From contig JAYKKI010000008.1 in the NCBI GenBank assembly GCA_039881145.1, forward strand, positions 29,060,501 to 29,124,500: 64,000 bases of DNA. Reading direction: 5' to 3'. The first letter of the stretch is position 1. Every line of letters begins with the position of its first letter. The translations under genes and the position numbers were made by a program. The notes under the pieces are model-generated. The model was not told where the DNA came from and did not search any database. It saw nothing but the letters and a program-made list of their open reading frames with translations. Below, one piece after another: positions 12,853-27,017 of this stretch. This DNA comes from Druceiella hillmani (lineage: Eukaryota > Arthropoda > Insecta > Lepidoptera > Hepialidae).

Positions 12853-13190
12853 CAATTAGTCAAAAAAGTTAAAAGTATTAGTCGATTGAACTGTGTAACT
12901 GAATCGCGATATTTTTAATATTCCAGTTTAATTAACAACAAAATATATATATTTTTTTAATTAACAACAAAATAGATATTTTTAATATTCCAGTTTAATT
13001 AACAAAAAAACAACAAAATAGATGTTTTTAATTAACAAAATAGATATGTTTAATTAACAACAAAATATATATTTTTAATATTCCAGTTTAATTAACAAAA
13101 AAAGTTAAAAGTATTAGTCGATTGAACTGTGTAACTGAATCGCGATATTTTTAATATTCCAGTTTAATTAACAACAAAATACATACATTT
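12853..13190. repeat. Nested short repeats with a 235-bp duplication
   Basis: A stretch running from AAAGTTAAAAGTATTAGTCG through ATTGAACTGTGTAACTGAAT, a TTCCAGTTTAATTAACAACA run and on to AAATA occurs near 12867 and again near 13102. Between them TTTTTAATTAACAACAAAAT and variants occur several more times, giving a repeat-in-repeat pattern consistent with repeated slippage or unequal exchange. Confidence 0.88.
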
Positions 13191-13639
13191 CACAAATGTT
13201 ATTGAGAATTTTCAATACGGTCAAGTCAATCAAATCATATTTTTACGAAATTTGTCTCTTGAAAATAAATTTAAAACAAATATTTAAAAAAAAATTCCCG
13301 TTTTTTTATTATTTTATCTGACCCGCATATTTATATTACTATATTGGAGGAAAATGGTAGTGTAATTTAAAAAACAATTAATTAATTTTGTTTCTTTGTA
13401 GTTTTCTTTAAGAATATCTTTAGAATCGATACGATGGTCTTTCAGAAGAAGACGATATTGACGGGGTGACTTTTTTAATTATCAGAAAAGAATAAATTTT
13501 AATTCCGCTAAAAAAATTAAAATGAATCAAGTTTGAAATACCAGACAAAGCAATGTTGTTGCTATTTGTTTCCTTATAAATTATCAGAAGATATAAAAAC
13601 AAAATAGAGACTAGAGACTAGTGTTGAGTCCTTGAAGTA

Positions 13640-13780
<141 letters not shown>

Positions 13781-13789
13781 TTTTTTATA

Positions 13790-16595
13790 TTTTACAAAAT
13801 GGAAATATATCGACACAATGGAGCGTTTGCGAATATTGGGAAATTATAACCCTTTCAACTCGTGTTCTAATATCGATAAGAGAAATGTATTATAGCAACA
13901 AAAACAACTTATGTTTTATAATATGTCAAATAATTATGTCCGAATTAGATCTTTATTGAAATATTAGTTTCATTAATTTTTTAAATGTCATATTTTGTGA
14001 GTATTTTCATTTGGAATATGACATGACTTTTTGCTGTTATATTTCCTTTAACTTCTATTATTTTAAAGATTTTTGTACTTCAATCCAGTTTGTTTCGGCC
14101 AAACGTTATTAGATATGTTAATAATACTTAAGCCATCTAGCGGTTATATTTTTTCTAAAATTAAATTCTGTATTTTATTTCTTTAAATTTCTATTAATTT
14201 TGTAACGGATAATTTATTGTTTAAAGAGCTGCTAAGTAAAAAACAAACAAAAACACACACCAACATTTTTTCAAACATTTTTTACAACAAATACAAGCAC
14301 ATATTAAATTCCGTAAAACATTTTGTTCTTCCTATATTTTATCAAACATTGGTCTGCTTTTATATATACCAATATATGTTTAGCGTTGTATGTTGATACA
14401 ATACTGGAGCGCTTTAATACCTTTCCTTATTGCGCCACGTAATTTATCGCCCGTAAAAAATTAAATGCGTCGACGTGCTTATTACCCTGCGTTAATGAGT
14501 AATTAATTAAATATTTCTCGACGTCCACAGTAAACATATTTTTAAATAACCATTTCTTTAAGATATAAATTTTAAGTACTTAATTTCCTCTTCGTAGAAG
14601 TCTACCAAATTATAAAATGGCCCAATTTTATGAACAACAAACATTTAGGGTTAAACAAATGTAACGTAAGTTTATTAAGTATTATTTATAAAATTTTGTT
14701 GAATTTATTTTAAATTATAGTTTTTCGAAACATTTGTCTTGAAATTCAGCAATACATTTCATTGCTGAATTTAGTAGACCGATACGTCATATTTACAAAA
14801 TATAGTTTAATTAATAACGAAGTTCACAAGGTAACAATAAAAAAAATTTAAATCTTACTCATTTATCTAAAATCTCCAGCAAAATTATTTATGTGCCAGA
14901 TTTGGAGGTGAAGGACTTTGTGTGAAGGACTTCAAGATTTAACTCAATTTAATTGTTATAAAAATTTAAGGGCGCGTGTCAAATCTAATAAGGCATTAAT
15001 AAATATCAATTTACCGCACTATAAATATATTGCCGACTATATTTTTCACATATATAATTAATGTATCCCTTAAAATAGGAAGTTATTTGTGCAGCTGATT
15101 TAAGTCGGGCTACACATCTCATTGATGAGACTACATTCCCATGACTACACATCTCATCGATGGGCTGTGTAGTCATAAATATTTACTGAGATTTTGCCGT
15201 GATGTGTTATTACATACTTATGTACTATTATATTATCACGTTCTCACATATATTCACGTCCTTATACATAAAGGAGGGATGTTTTTTAATTATAAAAAAA
15301 TAAATTCTGTTTTATAAAAATAAAAATTGGATAAATGTCTTATTCTACGTATCTTCGTAACACAAGATCAGAACAAATAAATCAGAACAAATAAACATAT
15401 AAACTTACTATTTCATTTTTAACATTAATTATGATATATTAATTGTATGCTGTGTTATTAAGTGAAATTCTATATAATTAATAATTACATTTTTCACTTT
15501 ATAAAGTCCATTAATATTAAAGAAATATTTCGATAAACTTTAGAAAATCACTACAGGGTTCCGATAAACTTTTGGGTATGGTATGAGATATCGACAAAAA
15601 ATTAAATTAAATAACATATGAAACGTTAAATATGACACACAAAATATGAAATTTAAAAATAAAATGTTTGAACATTATTTGACCCTTATAACATTTCCAT
15701 AAAAATATTGTCGAGTGTTAAGAACTGAGATAAATTAAACTTAACATACTTTCATGTATCTCAATTGTTAACATCCGCATCACAATGCCAAATTTCAAGT
15801 TTCTTCATAGAACGGTTTTTAAAAAAAGACTGGGACAGACAGATAAACCATGGCAGACAGGTTTTGTTGTTTTCCGTTTAAGGTATGGGTTCCCAAAGAA
15901 TGAAAATACTTTGAGCTCACACTGACGATAGACTCTCATTGATATTTACAGTTCACTCACCAAACGTAATGCACATTTAGAAGTCGCTTGAAGGTATTGT
16001 GTCCCACAGAAAGCTGAAGTGATTGGTAAAGTATATCGGGAAATGAAATAATTAAACCATTAGACATTTTTTACGTATCCTTCTCTACATCAAAAATCAA
16101 CAATAAAGAGAAAATGTTTTTTCTATGAATATATACTTAAAATATTATTGAGTAAAATTTTCTAGTTTTCTATGATGATTGGTTTTTGATAAACATGCGT
16201 CAATTATTACAAAAAACTATAAAACATAGTTAGCAGCATATAGCCAAACTATATTAATTTTAGGTGGCCAATATAATTGGATTGTATAGACACGTAAACC
16301 ATTCCGAGTTGGAAATTAAATGCAACGTAGACGTGAAATGTTGCTGGTGAATATTCAAGGGGCGATAATGCTTTCGAATAACACCACCACTTTAATGCTT
16401 GAGATCGTAATTGCGATAATTTCATGAATATATAAACATAGGAGCATACATATATAAAATTTATTCGGACGTTGAGACAAATTGTGGAGTTCTATTGTCA
16501 TTTCTATGTAATTTCTAACGTACACTGTTACTTAGAAAATAAGATTAGCGTTAGTAAATTATTATTCGAATATTATTAAATCAGTATTAGAAACG

Positions 16596-16598
<3 letters not shown>
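13790..16598. other. Unassigned AT-rich DNA with one dispersed-repeat fragment
   Basis: No gene recognised. At 15115-15176 there are two copies of CTACACATCTCATYGATG, and the second is closed by an 8-bp stem (GACTACAC/GTGTAGTC). ATCAGAACAAATAA is tandemly doubled near 15366-15393. At 15780-15860 the minus strand contains GAAACTTGAAATTTGGCA preceded by a CTGTCTGTCCC motif, a dispersed repeat also seen at 33.6, 35.7 and 50.9 kb. Confidence 0.5.

Positions 16599-16664
<66 letters not shown>
16599..16664. repeat. (TA)n microsatellite
   Basis: A TA array with a single TG interruption. Confidence 0.95.
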
Positions 16665-16668
<4 letters not shown>

Positions 16669-19400
16669 CTAAGGTTATTTTACTTTTTTTCTTCACTCAG
16701 AACTTCCATAAACTTTTTTATTACGGAATCATGACACTTACTTAGTTATTATGTTAACTACATTTCATAATTTGTCTCAATAACTATAACACTTTGTATC
16801 ATCTTTATCCCATTACCACAAAACCGTACCCAACTTATCGCATATTGGTCCTTTTCAAGAGTTCAATACAAAATTCAAACTTAAATTTTGAAATTTCTCA
16901 ACGACTATTGTGAAATAATTTTCTAAATCGGCTAGCCACCAATACAAAATATATGTGTTTCATAGTAGAGGCAAGGAATCACGCTGGTCATGTATTTATA
17001 ATTAGTTAAGCTGCAACATATAGCAATCAAAAATATTGCGTTATTTTCTGAGTTCGTTTTTTTATTCCAATTCGGCATGCAGTTCGAGATTATCTTGAAA
17101 GTTTAGAAGTACATTGATACCCTTAGATTCTTTATCTTTAAATATAAGTACATTTATCAAATACGTAATACTAATATTATCTTAAAAAGTGTTTATAAAT
17201 AATTACTTATATTTGCTAGAAAATATAACATTCATTAGAAGTAGCCGGATTAATCCCAACTGGCGTAGTAATTAAGCATCCGAAATTTTATATTATTTTC
17301 TAAACGATACTTATTATTACTCATCTTGGGCTACGTAAATTTATTATCAAGTATTTTCCGATGTTTGTTTTCTTTTTATTTCTGTGAAACCTGATTTGTA
17401 AGTTTAATTACTTTAGCATTTTTGATTTAGCGCTTTATCTGATTTTTTGTCCATGTCTCCCGCAGATGGAAAGCTATTGAGGATATCCTAATGACAAATT
17501 ATCTAAATCTTGATACAGCGTCTAATTTTATTGTCTATTTTCGTTATTATTTATAGAATATTCAAAGGATCATACCCGTATTTCAAGAATTGATTTTATT
17601 AGGACTTTTCATCTAGTTCTATATCTATCGCGTACAAAAAATTGGAATATTAAATAGGGAAATCTAATTTCCCCAAATTTTAATGGGTTTCCTATAAATC
17701 TTCCAAAATTTTAAAAAGGTAAATTATGACTGTTTTACTTAGAAATATGAGTCGTTAATCCTTTTTTTTACCAAGGTCGATAATAGAAAGAGTGGAAAAA
17801 ACACGGTCATTACAATTTGTTCAATACAACGGTCATTGGTTTGGTTTTTTATGAATTGTTTTTCATCCCAAAACTATTTTTTTCCTATACATCACGATAT
17901 AAACTGACGTCAGAATCTTAAAAAACGTATAATAGGAAAATATAGACAGAAGCTGTGTCGCTCTTTATCTTCTTAAAACCCTCGCAACGAGTGACGACTT
18001 AATTGCGCAGTACTATTTTCTTTTTCTGACACAGCGTTATAAAAATTGTTTCAATTTTTTGTTCAAATTGTAACTCGTTTTTTTGGAAATGTTGTTTAAG
18101 AATAAACTGTTTATTAAACGCATTTAATTTATTACTATTTATAGGTTTAAATGTGTCAAAATTTAAGATTTATATTACTATCATGTCTTGGAAATATGCT
18201 AATAATTATTTTATAAGTCCATCGTTATATAGTGATATCGTTCCATTGTCATAATTTACATGTAATATGATCCTCAAAAGTTAAGTGAGAAAAATCGAGC
18301 AGTAGTGATAAAACGAAAGAGCGCCTTATCTTAAATTTTATGCTGAACGTCAAATAATGTAAAAGTATCTTCATTTTCCACTTTCTCATTTTCATGCATA
18401 ACGTGTAAAATTTAGTTATACTCTTGTATGAAAGTGGACGCGTTCGGTACAGTTCTCTAAATTTCATTATTAAATATGTTTTGCATATATTATTGTGAGA
18501 AAAAATCGATTGAATTTAGGCCCGACTTATTTAATATGTTTCTAACCTTGGTAATTAATATTTAACAAAGGATTCGAATTCGCAAGCACAAAGGATATTA
18601 TTACAGATATTGTTATTATGTACATAAATATTATAAATAAGATCGAATAAGAAGTCTTAACAATAGTCTTCATTAGAAGAATTATTAGTAAGCAATATAT
18701 AAAGTATCACTGTAATCTAAGGTGAGATGGGTAGGTGTTGTCGCTTTTTTAAAAATGTGTTATATAATGACAGCTACTCCTGTCACCTCAAATGACAACC
18801 ATACTTTATATATAATGTCTGACAATCATTCTTTCGACGAAATTTATTTTTAACATAAATTAATATATTTAAAAAAAAAATGCGCCGACTTTACGGAAAA
18901 AATACCCTTGAGAGAGGTCATCAAAGGACTACATTTTGATCAGTAGCATATGTATTTGACAACGAGTTGAATGCTGCTCCTGTAATTTAAATGTTACCAA
19001 GGATGTATAAGTTAGAGCTTTAAAGAGATGATAGCCGATTTTTTTGTGAAGTTGCAAATTAAAGAGGATCGGGGCTTTAAAACGAAATTATGTTTTTGTA
19101 ATACATCACTTTCACAATAGTTTTCCATTTTTTGAAACGTGACGTTGAGACCGGGTTTTTGAGAGTTTTAGTCGTATTCTAGTTAAAACCTACAGTTGCT
19201 CTCGCAGATGGTATTATTGTGAATCTATTTCACAATATTTTAACCTAGCCACAAATATTTTAACGTACCTTTTCGCAAATTTTTAAACCCCTTATTTAGA
19301 ACGAGGATTTTCATCATCGGCAAATTTCCAATAGTTTTTGGAAGGCAAGCAAAAGAAAAGAAATAAGAGGAAAAAGAAGAAAAGGAATATAAGGAAAAGC
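16665..19400. other. Unassigned AT-rich DNA
   Basis: No gene, RNA or mobile element recognised over this stretch. The frame at 18249-18467 on the minus strand shows no motif. Confidence 0.5.
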
Positions 19401-19439
19401 AAAGAAATGAAATAAAAGAAAGACTCACATCAGTAAAGA

Positions 19440-20195
19440 CAAAATATTTAATGAAACGAAGATTTTAACTACAAAACAAAAAAGCACTAAGTCATAAAAT
19501 TTCATAAAAAAGTCAATAAAATGATAAAAGCACACAAGAGACATCAACAAATATGTGTTCTAGATAAACATTTAGATTCGTTGGGTAGCTTGAAGAGGGC
19601 GTATAAAATAATTAATACTTTCCAGAAATTAATTTCAAAATTGGAGAAAGAAAAACTTAGAAAAGATATCTTACTAGAGCCACATCCTTCCACGAAAACT
19701 TAAACAATAGTAAAAATAAAAACATGATCACTGAGGTGAAGAAGAGGATGTCTTACAACACGACACGAATGATTTTGGTGAACGAGAGGTCCTTCATCTC
19801 ATGAAGTTGAAATTGTGAAAAAATCTGGAAGATCAGACGGCGTAACTCACGACATCAGAAAATGTATCGCTCACACCAATAACTTTTAAAAAAATATCGA
19901 AGAAAGTCAATTCTAAGCCGACCCAACTAATATTACAAATTATCGTCGGATAAGTCTTGTCTTGGTATTAGAATGCTGTCTGAAACATAAATGGCAATAT
20001 AGAATGTTGCCAGAATGCACGAAGCTAAATGGACACAATTGAAGGAACAATAGGAAAATGGTTGACCATTCACGTACTGGTCGGACGAGATAGAAAAAGG
20101 TGCAGAAACCAAGGACTGGATTTTCCTCGTATCAGACCACGAATGCTTGTAAAAGCTAGAGGAGACCTTTACCCGAATAGGACTCAACTACATTC
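19440..20195 (+). pseudogene. Possible very degraded LINE reverse transcriptase relic
   Basis: Weak evidence only. The plus strand has a Lys-rich open frame (19521-19703) with a GSLKRAYKI-like segment, which recalls the linker ahead of the polymerase domain in R1-type LINEs. About 200 bp downstream, frames interrupted by stops read a KSGRSDGV-like string (compare GKAPGPDGI) and, near 19935, NYRRISLV (compare NYRPISLL, reverse transcriptase motif 1). Order and spacing are plausible for a LINE, but many stops and frame changes intervene, so this could be coincidence in AT-rich DNA. Confidence 0.28.
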
Positions 20196-20199
20196 ATAA

Positions 20200-21057
20200 A
20201 TTTCTTTATTTTTTCCTCAGCAGAATAAGTAGGGTTTTTATTTTTATTTCTTTTATAAAACTAAGCGTTAAATTAGTGCATATCACTTGCAAATTCTGTC
20301 ATAAAATTGTATTAAACATATTGTGATATACACGTCAACTATTATTGCACTGTGTGGTTCTGTGTGTGCCTTTATAAGGCTGTTACTACTCTGCATATGA
20401 AATATAATATTCGATTCTCTGCTTGTAAGTTTAGATATTAAGATACTAACGGTGCTAAACAATAATATTATAAGAGAGGACGCGAGTATCCAAATTTGAT
20501 TGATATATTTCTTAAAAATATGTTATAGAAATTCGATGTAGAACAACACGGATATCGTAGTAGATAGAATCACAATAGTATTTATTCATATAATACAAAG
20601 AGTATTTATTCATGAAAATAATGACTAACTTTTATGGTAAAGCAACACTTTGTCACATCTTGTATTTAATAAGGAATAAAAGCTAATATCATGGATATGG
20701 TTGAAATGATTTTTGAAGCTTTTCTTAGCAGTAATTTTAATAGTATCAATACGAGATATATTTAATGCGAAAGATTTACACCTTTTTAAAGCACACTATG
20801 CTGGATAAGTCATTAATAATAAAATAACTTTTTAAATACGCGTAGGTTTCGCATCCTAAGCATTCTGCACACACTTTCCTAAACATTTAAGGCTACATAG
20901 TAGCTCTATTAACCTATTTATGTACATGCCATACATTTTTTAAAAAAATATTAAATTTCATATGATAAACATCCTGTAACACTGTATTTTTCATAACATT
21001 TATTTCATTAGTTTTTAAGTTTGAAGGAGGATCTATGTTTGTGTTATATATGTAAAT

Positions 21058-21107
<50 letters not shown>

Positions 21108-21112
21108 GTATG

Positions 21113-21158
<46 letters not shown>

Positions 21159-22364
21159 GTGAGGTATGGGGAGGGTCTATGTTGAGCAGTACCTCAAAAA
21201 TTATCTTCTCTTAAATGAGAAAAAATAATTTGAAAATCTTATAACCCTCCATTTCAATGAATACTCCACACGACACATGAAGTTAAGAAACAAATGTTTA
21301 AAACTTAAATTAACCCGCATATGATTTTCTGAATGATGGTAATATATAATTTTTTCTCAATTAAAAAATTGTAGACAATGCTTTTATTTTCATTGATATT
21401 TGATTTCTAACTACTATGTACGAATAATTGTTGGAACAGAGCCAATCCTATAGAATGTTATGATGATCGTCGTTGAGTACTGAAACTTACAGGTGCGTAA
21501 AAAATCCTCAATAATTTTTTTCTTAAGTTTATACTCTTGTTTATGTGATTAGAACGAGGAAGTATTTAGTTTACATATTGCCAAAATTGCATTCTGCCAT
21601 CAAGGACTTGGACAATTCTTTCACATAAACCATTTATATGCTTTGCCATTGCTAGTTAGGTATTTAAGAGAGAGGGGAAAATATAGGTATTTTTGTAATT
21701 TTAAGCTTTGCCTGTACAGAATTTCTCACTGCAGATTCAGAACGGGGGATTAAAAATGCGAGCTCCTTGTTCGTATGTCTGCCAATTTTTTTTAAATGTT
21801 TAGTCATTAAGTCACATTTTGGTATGGTAAAATTTGAGTTAATATAAAATAAACAGGACGAATGACAGATAATATGATTAGTATGATAACATATTTACCT
21901 AAAGACAGGAATAAATTAAGCTTTCTGTCTGTGTACTTGAAAAAACAATAAATTTAAAGAATTGTAAGGCCAGTAGCCTTAAAGTAATGCATAAAGAATA
22001 TATTTAGATGAAATGTTTAGTTACTAAAAGCAATAAAACATTACTTTATAAAATCGTCTAAAATTTATTTTCGTCTCTTAAATAAATGTATTTATATTCA
22101 CAAAGGTCGATGAAATTATTGAAACGAACATCACACAGATGTGAATAAACGAGACAGATTTAATTAATAAGAACAAATCCTGCGAATAAATTATATTAAT
22201 TTAACTTTGCTCTGTTGCTATTTGTACAAAAATAATCGACTAGCATTTTGTAATGAATTTTCTCCCATTCTAGTTTTTATTATTCTTTTAAACTTTGGGA
22301 GGCGTGAAAATTTTTATTTAAAACTATTTTACAGTTTGTTTTTACGAATTACTTATTCGAAACA
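20200..22364. other. Unassigned AT-rich DNA
   Basis: Apart from the (TA)n array at 21059-21155 nothing is recognised. Confidence 0.5.
21059..21155. repeat. (TA)n microsatellite
   Basis: A TA array of nearly 100 bp with TTTA, TATGTATG and TATG interruptions. Confidence 0.95.
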
Positions 22365-22398
22365 ATATATATATATATATATGTATATATATACATAT
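22365..22398. repeat. Short (TA)n microsatellite
   Basis: A short TA array with TATG and CATA interruptions. Confidence 0.9.
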
Positions 22399-22734
22399 TG
22401 GAATATTTTTCTATTTATATATTAATACGCCGAAAACTGTTCCTAATCCCGCAACCATTAAACTAGAATATCTACAGCTTCATTTGAAATTGGCATTGCT
22501 TCTATGAAGTAACGTGGGGTTTTATTTTATCGCTTGTTATCGGAGGTTTTATCGAGTCTATTGCTATTCATATATTGCCCCCGGAATCTCCTAGAGATAG
22601 ATGGCTCCCAATACGCGTACCATTTGAAGTAATATCTCCATGCATATCTCCATGCAAGGATATAGTTTCTCGCACCAATGGTATTGCTACTGGTCGTCAT
22701 TGGTCTGTGCTTTTATAACAGCGCGATTATAAAC
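22399..22734. other. Unassigned DNA next to the degraded SINE
   Basis: Somewhat GC-richer than the surroundings, with a 13-bp direct repeat (ATCTCCATGCAT-like) near 22635-22660. No gene recognised. Part of it could belong to an older element flanking the SINE. Confidence 0.4.
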
Positions 22735-22835
22735 ATCATTCCAGTTCCGCTCGACGAGCGGTCGGGAATAAAACAGTCAGGAATCGAACGCCATGGTGCG
22801 CTGCGTTATTAAACCCACAAGTCTGTGATCAATTC
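22735..22835 (-). mobile_element. Degraded tRNA-derived SINE, second copy
   Basis: Read on the minus strand, this stretch matches the SINE at 46753-46949: GATCACA, a GACGCACC-like core, CGTTCGATTCC (B-box, plus-strand 22780-22790) and CGTCGAGCGG. The family's GGTTCGA has become CGTTCGA, and a small duplication of TCGGGAATA/TCAGGAATC lies beside the B-box. No target duplication is visible. Having two members in one window shows a dispersed family. Confidence 0.7.
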
Positions 22836-23270
22836 AAATTATTATTACCTGTTCTATATTTATTACCCGTAATGTTTCAATATTTCATGAAATCATGCTT
22901 TCATATCGTTTACCTAGAAAAGTCTTTAGCATACAGTTTCTCAGAAATAAACTGTCTAAATAATAGAATTATTAATAACAAGCAAATTTTAGACGGATTA
23001 TCCGAAAAAGTAGACACAATAATTTAAATTATTAAAGTTAATACTCCTAATTGTTAATCATATTTCTAGTTGAGTCTATCAAAGTAATTTAACGCAACGA
23101 AAATGGAAATGAAATCCATTTACCTTCAATCTTTTTAAATAAGGTAGTTTTTTTGAAAAGTCTGAGTTTAAATTAAAACTCCTGAGTTTAAAAAATGGGA
23201 ACCAAACTGCGGAGTATACAACAGAATCGATTGTAGCGGAGCTGTTTTGGTAAAGAAACTCCTTTGTACT
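22836..23270. other. Unassigned AT-rich DNA
   Basis: No recognisable feature. The minus-strand frames overlapping 23079-23536 lie antisense to the LINE relic that follows and are not accepted. Confidence 0.45.
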
Positions 23271-23700
23271 TGTAGAACAATACCAAAAGAAAGAAAAATT
23301 TACAAGGTCTGTGTTCATCAGTCGCAATGTACAGAAATGAGATAACTATTACAACGCAGAAATACGCTAAAAAGTATAAAGTAACTAAGAGCGATCCAGG
23401 TTGGGTGTCGTTTGGAAAACGAAGTGCGAAACGGATGTATCTCGGAATAGAAGTAACTGACAGTATCAAAAAAGTTGCATCCCTGAATAGCTATTGGGTG
23501 GGACATATCGCCTGAAGTCCAGATGAAGAACAGCAAAATATATAAAATAACTTTAAATTGGCTATCAACAGCCAGGAACCGTGGGGCAGATAGTCTTCTA
23601 CTTCATTAGCGTGAAGAAAATGGTGAAAATATCTTGGACGCGGCTCTATCAAGTTTTATTTATTTATATATGACACTTTATGGAACAGGTCTAACTCATT
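23271..23700 (+). pseudogene. LINE reverse transcriptase 3' end and UTR, broken
   Basis: The plus strand carries the C-terminal tail of a non-LTR reverse transcriptase, split over frames. Seen in order: ERKIYKVCV, QKYAKKYKVT, a RAIQVGCRLENEVRN segment in another frame, then IEVTDSIKKVAS and YWVGHIA followed by a stop at the position where the family has Arg. This pattern (..VTDI..KIA.LKW.WAGHIAR..D) is typical of insect LINEs. The 3' part, 23555-23700, resembles 30115-30245 (shared CCAGGAACCGTG, GACGCGG and AGTTTTATTTATTTATA), so it is probably the element's 3' end present elsewhere. At least one frameshift and stops make it non-functional. It is a different family from the LINE at 4.7 kb. 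Confidence 0.68.
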
Positions 23701-25061
23701 AATGAATGGGCTAAAGCTGAAACAGTATTTCAATCACTATTATATGACCTCCGCATTAGACAGGTATGATATATTCCACTTATTGTAGTATGTCATGTAT
23801 CTGAATATATGTCGAAGCTTACAATCGATACATTAAAACTCTCTGGTTATTAACATTCAGGAACATTAACTGTAATTTCGAAATTATCCACAAATATTAG
23901 TCGGGTAGAAAAGGTAGTAGTACTTAATGCTCACCTTAATATTATAATGTATATCGAGTATTGCTTATCTACTACGTATTCGATACATGGAATATGTAGT
24001 ACATATCCACGTATCGCACACAAATGTTGTATGTATATAAGGACGTTCCACTTTGTTATTTTAGTTATTCCTTCATTTCTGTTAGACTAATTGTTATTAA
24101 CCGAAATAGTGGCTCTTCAAGGCACTTATATTATAATAGTTACTGTGAGTTTTATTTTGTAAGGCGGGAAAGTGAAAGTTGACTTTTTAGAGTTTTATGA
24201 TAGGAATATTTTTGTAATGCTATGTATTGATACATTTATTTGTTGTAATATAAAATATTGTTAAACCAAAACGTTGTGTAAATAACTCCAAGTATATTTA
24301 TACATTTTTAATTTCGATCGCAAAAGGAGCGGCGAGCTCGAACGGTGACACAGGAAAATATTCTGAAAATTCAAAATGTCATTACTTGAATTAAAATACC
24401 TAGCTATTTTCTTTGTCTATGGATGTATCCATACTGGTAAATCTCCACGGAATTCGCAGTGAAATTCAATTTTATATCTACTTTATTAGTTATTTGCTCT
24501 CAAATGGTCAAATCGATTATGTATTACAATTATGGGAGGAAAAAGTAATAATAGAATTTATGTTTTTGCATTACTCAACGATGATCATTATTCCCCGAAG
24601 CATATCTTTAAACTAAAGTTTAAATTTATAATGGACTTATAATTGTATATATTTCAGATAGCTATTGAATATATGATACTAATAGCTCTAATGGTTTTAA
24701 GGTACCCTTAATAAGGTTTAAGCAAAGTAACTTCCTTAAAGTTTTGGGGGTGTATTAAATTTGTAATATCAAGCAGAAGGCAAAGTGCCAGAGAGAATAT
24801 TTGTAATATTCATCTTTGCCACTTCATGTAAACAATAAGTTATATTTTACCAGGATTATTCCACGTCAAAAAAACCATAAAAATATTGGTCAATAACATT
24901 TTAACGTTATTATTTAAATATAAGAGAAACACTTGTAGACCTTTTTTTCTAGTTTTTTTCATTTATGTTTCAGTTTATTCAGTTTTTCTATCGATTTTCC
25001 TATTATATATATTTATATACACATAAAATATAACTATCGGTCACATAGCACATGTTTCTAT
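23701..25061. other. Unassigned AT-rich DNA, possible promoter-like TATATAAGG
   Basis: No gene recognised. At 24036-24045 the string GTATATAAGG is followed by a T-rich stretch and then ACCGAAATAG. This resembles the promoter part of a solo LTR, but I cannot define LTR ends, so no element is called. Confidence 0.35.
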
Positions 25062-25554
25062 TAGCAGATTATATTTTCTTAAGAAAATAGCGAACGTTAT
25101 TATCTAAAGGTAGGCGAGCGTGACAAGTGCTTCCCTGTTTTGACTTCTTGTAAATTGCCAAATTAAGTTTTTTATCACAAAATTTCTTTATTTTTTAGTT
25201 TAAAAAATGTCCTTAAATTGAAATACGAATATTTTATGTGTTTCCATTGGTTTCAAAATAAACTATCTTCAAACTTTTTTATAATTTATGTCAATGTCAT
25301 AATCTTCAGCAAAATAAATTTTTCAAAATGTTTATCAATTGATACTAAAATTTTCAATGCCAGTAGATGATTATGGTAATGTATAAGATCTAGATCTTAC
25401 CACGTCAATAGATTAGAGTTTATATTAATCATATATTGAATTGGATGAGAACATAATAAGTTTTTGATAGTATAAAGAAATTAATGTTATTTGAGACCTA
25501 TGCCTTATGGAAATTTTAGTATGTTTTGTCTTCCTTTTAATATGATAGAGTATC

Positions 25555-25620
<66 letters not shown>
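25555..25620. repeat. (TA)n microsatellite in copy A
   Basis: A pure TA array. The matching site of copy B (about 33225-33245) has no such array, so it grew after the duplication, or was lost from B. Confidence 0.95.
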
Positions 25621-25624
<4 letters not shown>

Positions 25625-27017
25625 CAGAATAAATACTGCCTTCGATTAATGATTTTTTTAGAAAGATGTGGTACAAATTAAATTTTGATAGCTATTTGGC
25701 ACATTATAAAATTTCTTGCATATAAATACTTTTCCACGTTACTTTTCTTCTTTCTCCTTTACCTCGTATTCCCGCTCTTCACTTGTATTATAATATATTT
25801 TTTTTATGCAAAATTATTGTTTATCTGGAAAATCGATTCTAATTTTAAAATGGATAACCTGTACGAACTGAAAAACTGAATCAGAAAAATGACCGAATGC
25901 TTATGACTGTATATGTCTTAATTGAAATCAAAACTAATCAATCGATACTGTTCAAATTCGAAATGAGTAATGAACTTGCCTATATCTTTAAGTATTTTTC
26001 TCACCACAACTCTGTGTTATCAAAAACAGTGTTAAAAATTTAAATCCCATAAGAATCATTACAAACGGCTCTAACATTTTAAAAATGTCGTATATTAATA
26101 TTCATAAGATAAAAGGACAACATTATTGATTAGTTACTGCTAAAAACTTACAAATATTTATTTTATCAAATACAACTCAACTGTCATGGGTTAGTCGGTC
26201 CTAAATGACAACTACTTATACCTAAAATTATCCCGTTTTAATCGAGGTATGATATACATTACAAGGGATTTGACCGAGATATTGCTTATTATCGAAGCGA
26301 CTGCTATTTTCAACCTTCGCAACCCATAGAAATAATCAAGCCCTTCTTGGGCTAGATTTCTTATACTACTATTATCTGATGACAGCAACTTGGACTGACA
26401 GCTTAACGTGCCTTTCAAAGCACGAAGAAGCTTATGAGGACATTATTTTAAATAAATTTGATTTACTTTTGAAAACTATTAATAATATATTAGTTTTACT
26501 ACGATAATTTAATTAGCATCCAGTACCATAAATGGCGCGGGTGTGTAAATACTTGTTCTTTTTTTACGACTTATCTAAATTGTTTAATTTATTTAATTGT
26601 TCCCTCAGATATACAAATTATGTGTATTAAATTAAGAAAAAGACAAAAGAGTACGTAAAGAAAGGGGAAACAATTTAATTATAACTGTTGTTTACATTCG
26701 ATGTTACCCCTTAATTAGTTTTTTCCTCGTTTCCTTCTATTTCCGAATGTGTCATATCGTTTGTAAACCTTAATTTAAAAGTCTGGACATATAGAGTGTA
26801 TGCGTAAATGAGAGCTGATGTTATTAGTTTCATGAGAATTATATTAGTATAAACATTTACGTTTCAAGAGCAACTAGTTTTTTGAATATTGAAGAGTGTA
26901 GGAATACTGAAATACTGCTTATTTATTACAAAAGAAACATCAATTCTTAACGGAACGACGTCAGTGAAAGAAATATACAAGTATGATTAATAGCAACAAT
27001 CCTTTATATGAATATAA

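Noticed and set aside
24036..24180. A TATATAAGG followed by ACCGAAATAG, considered as a solo LTR
   Set aside because: No defined TG..CA ends, target duplication or second copy in the window.
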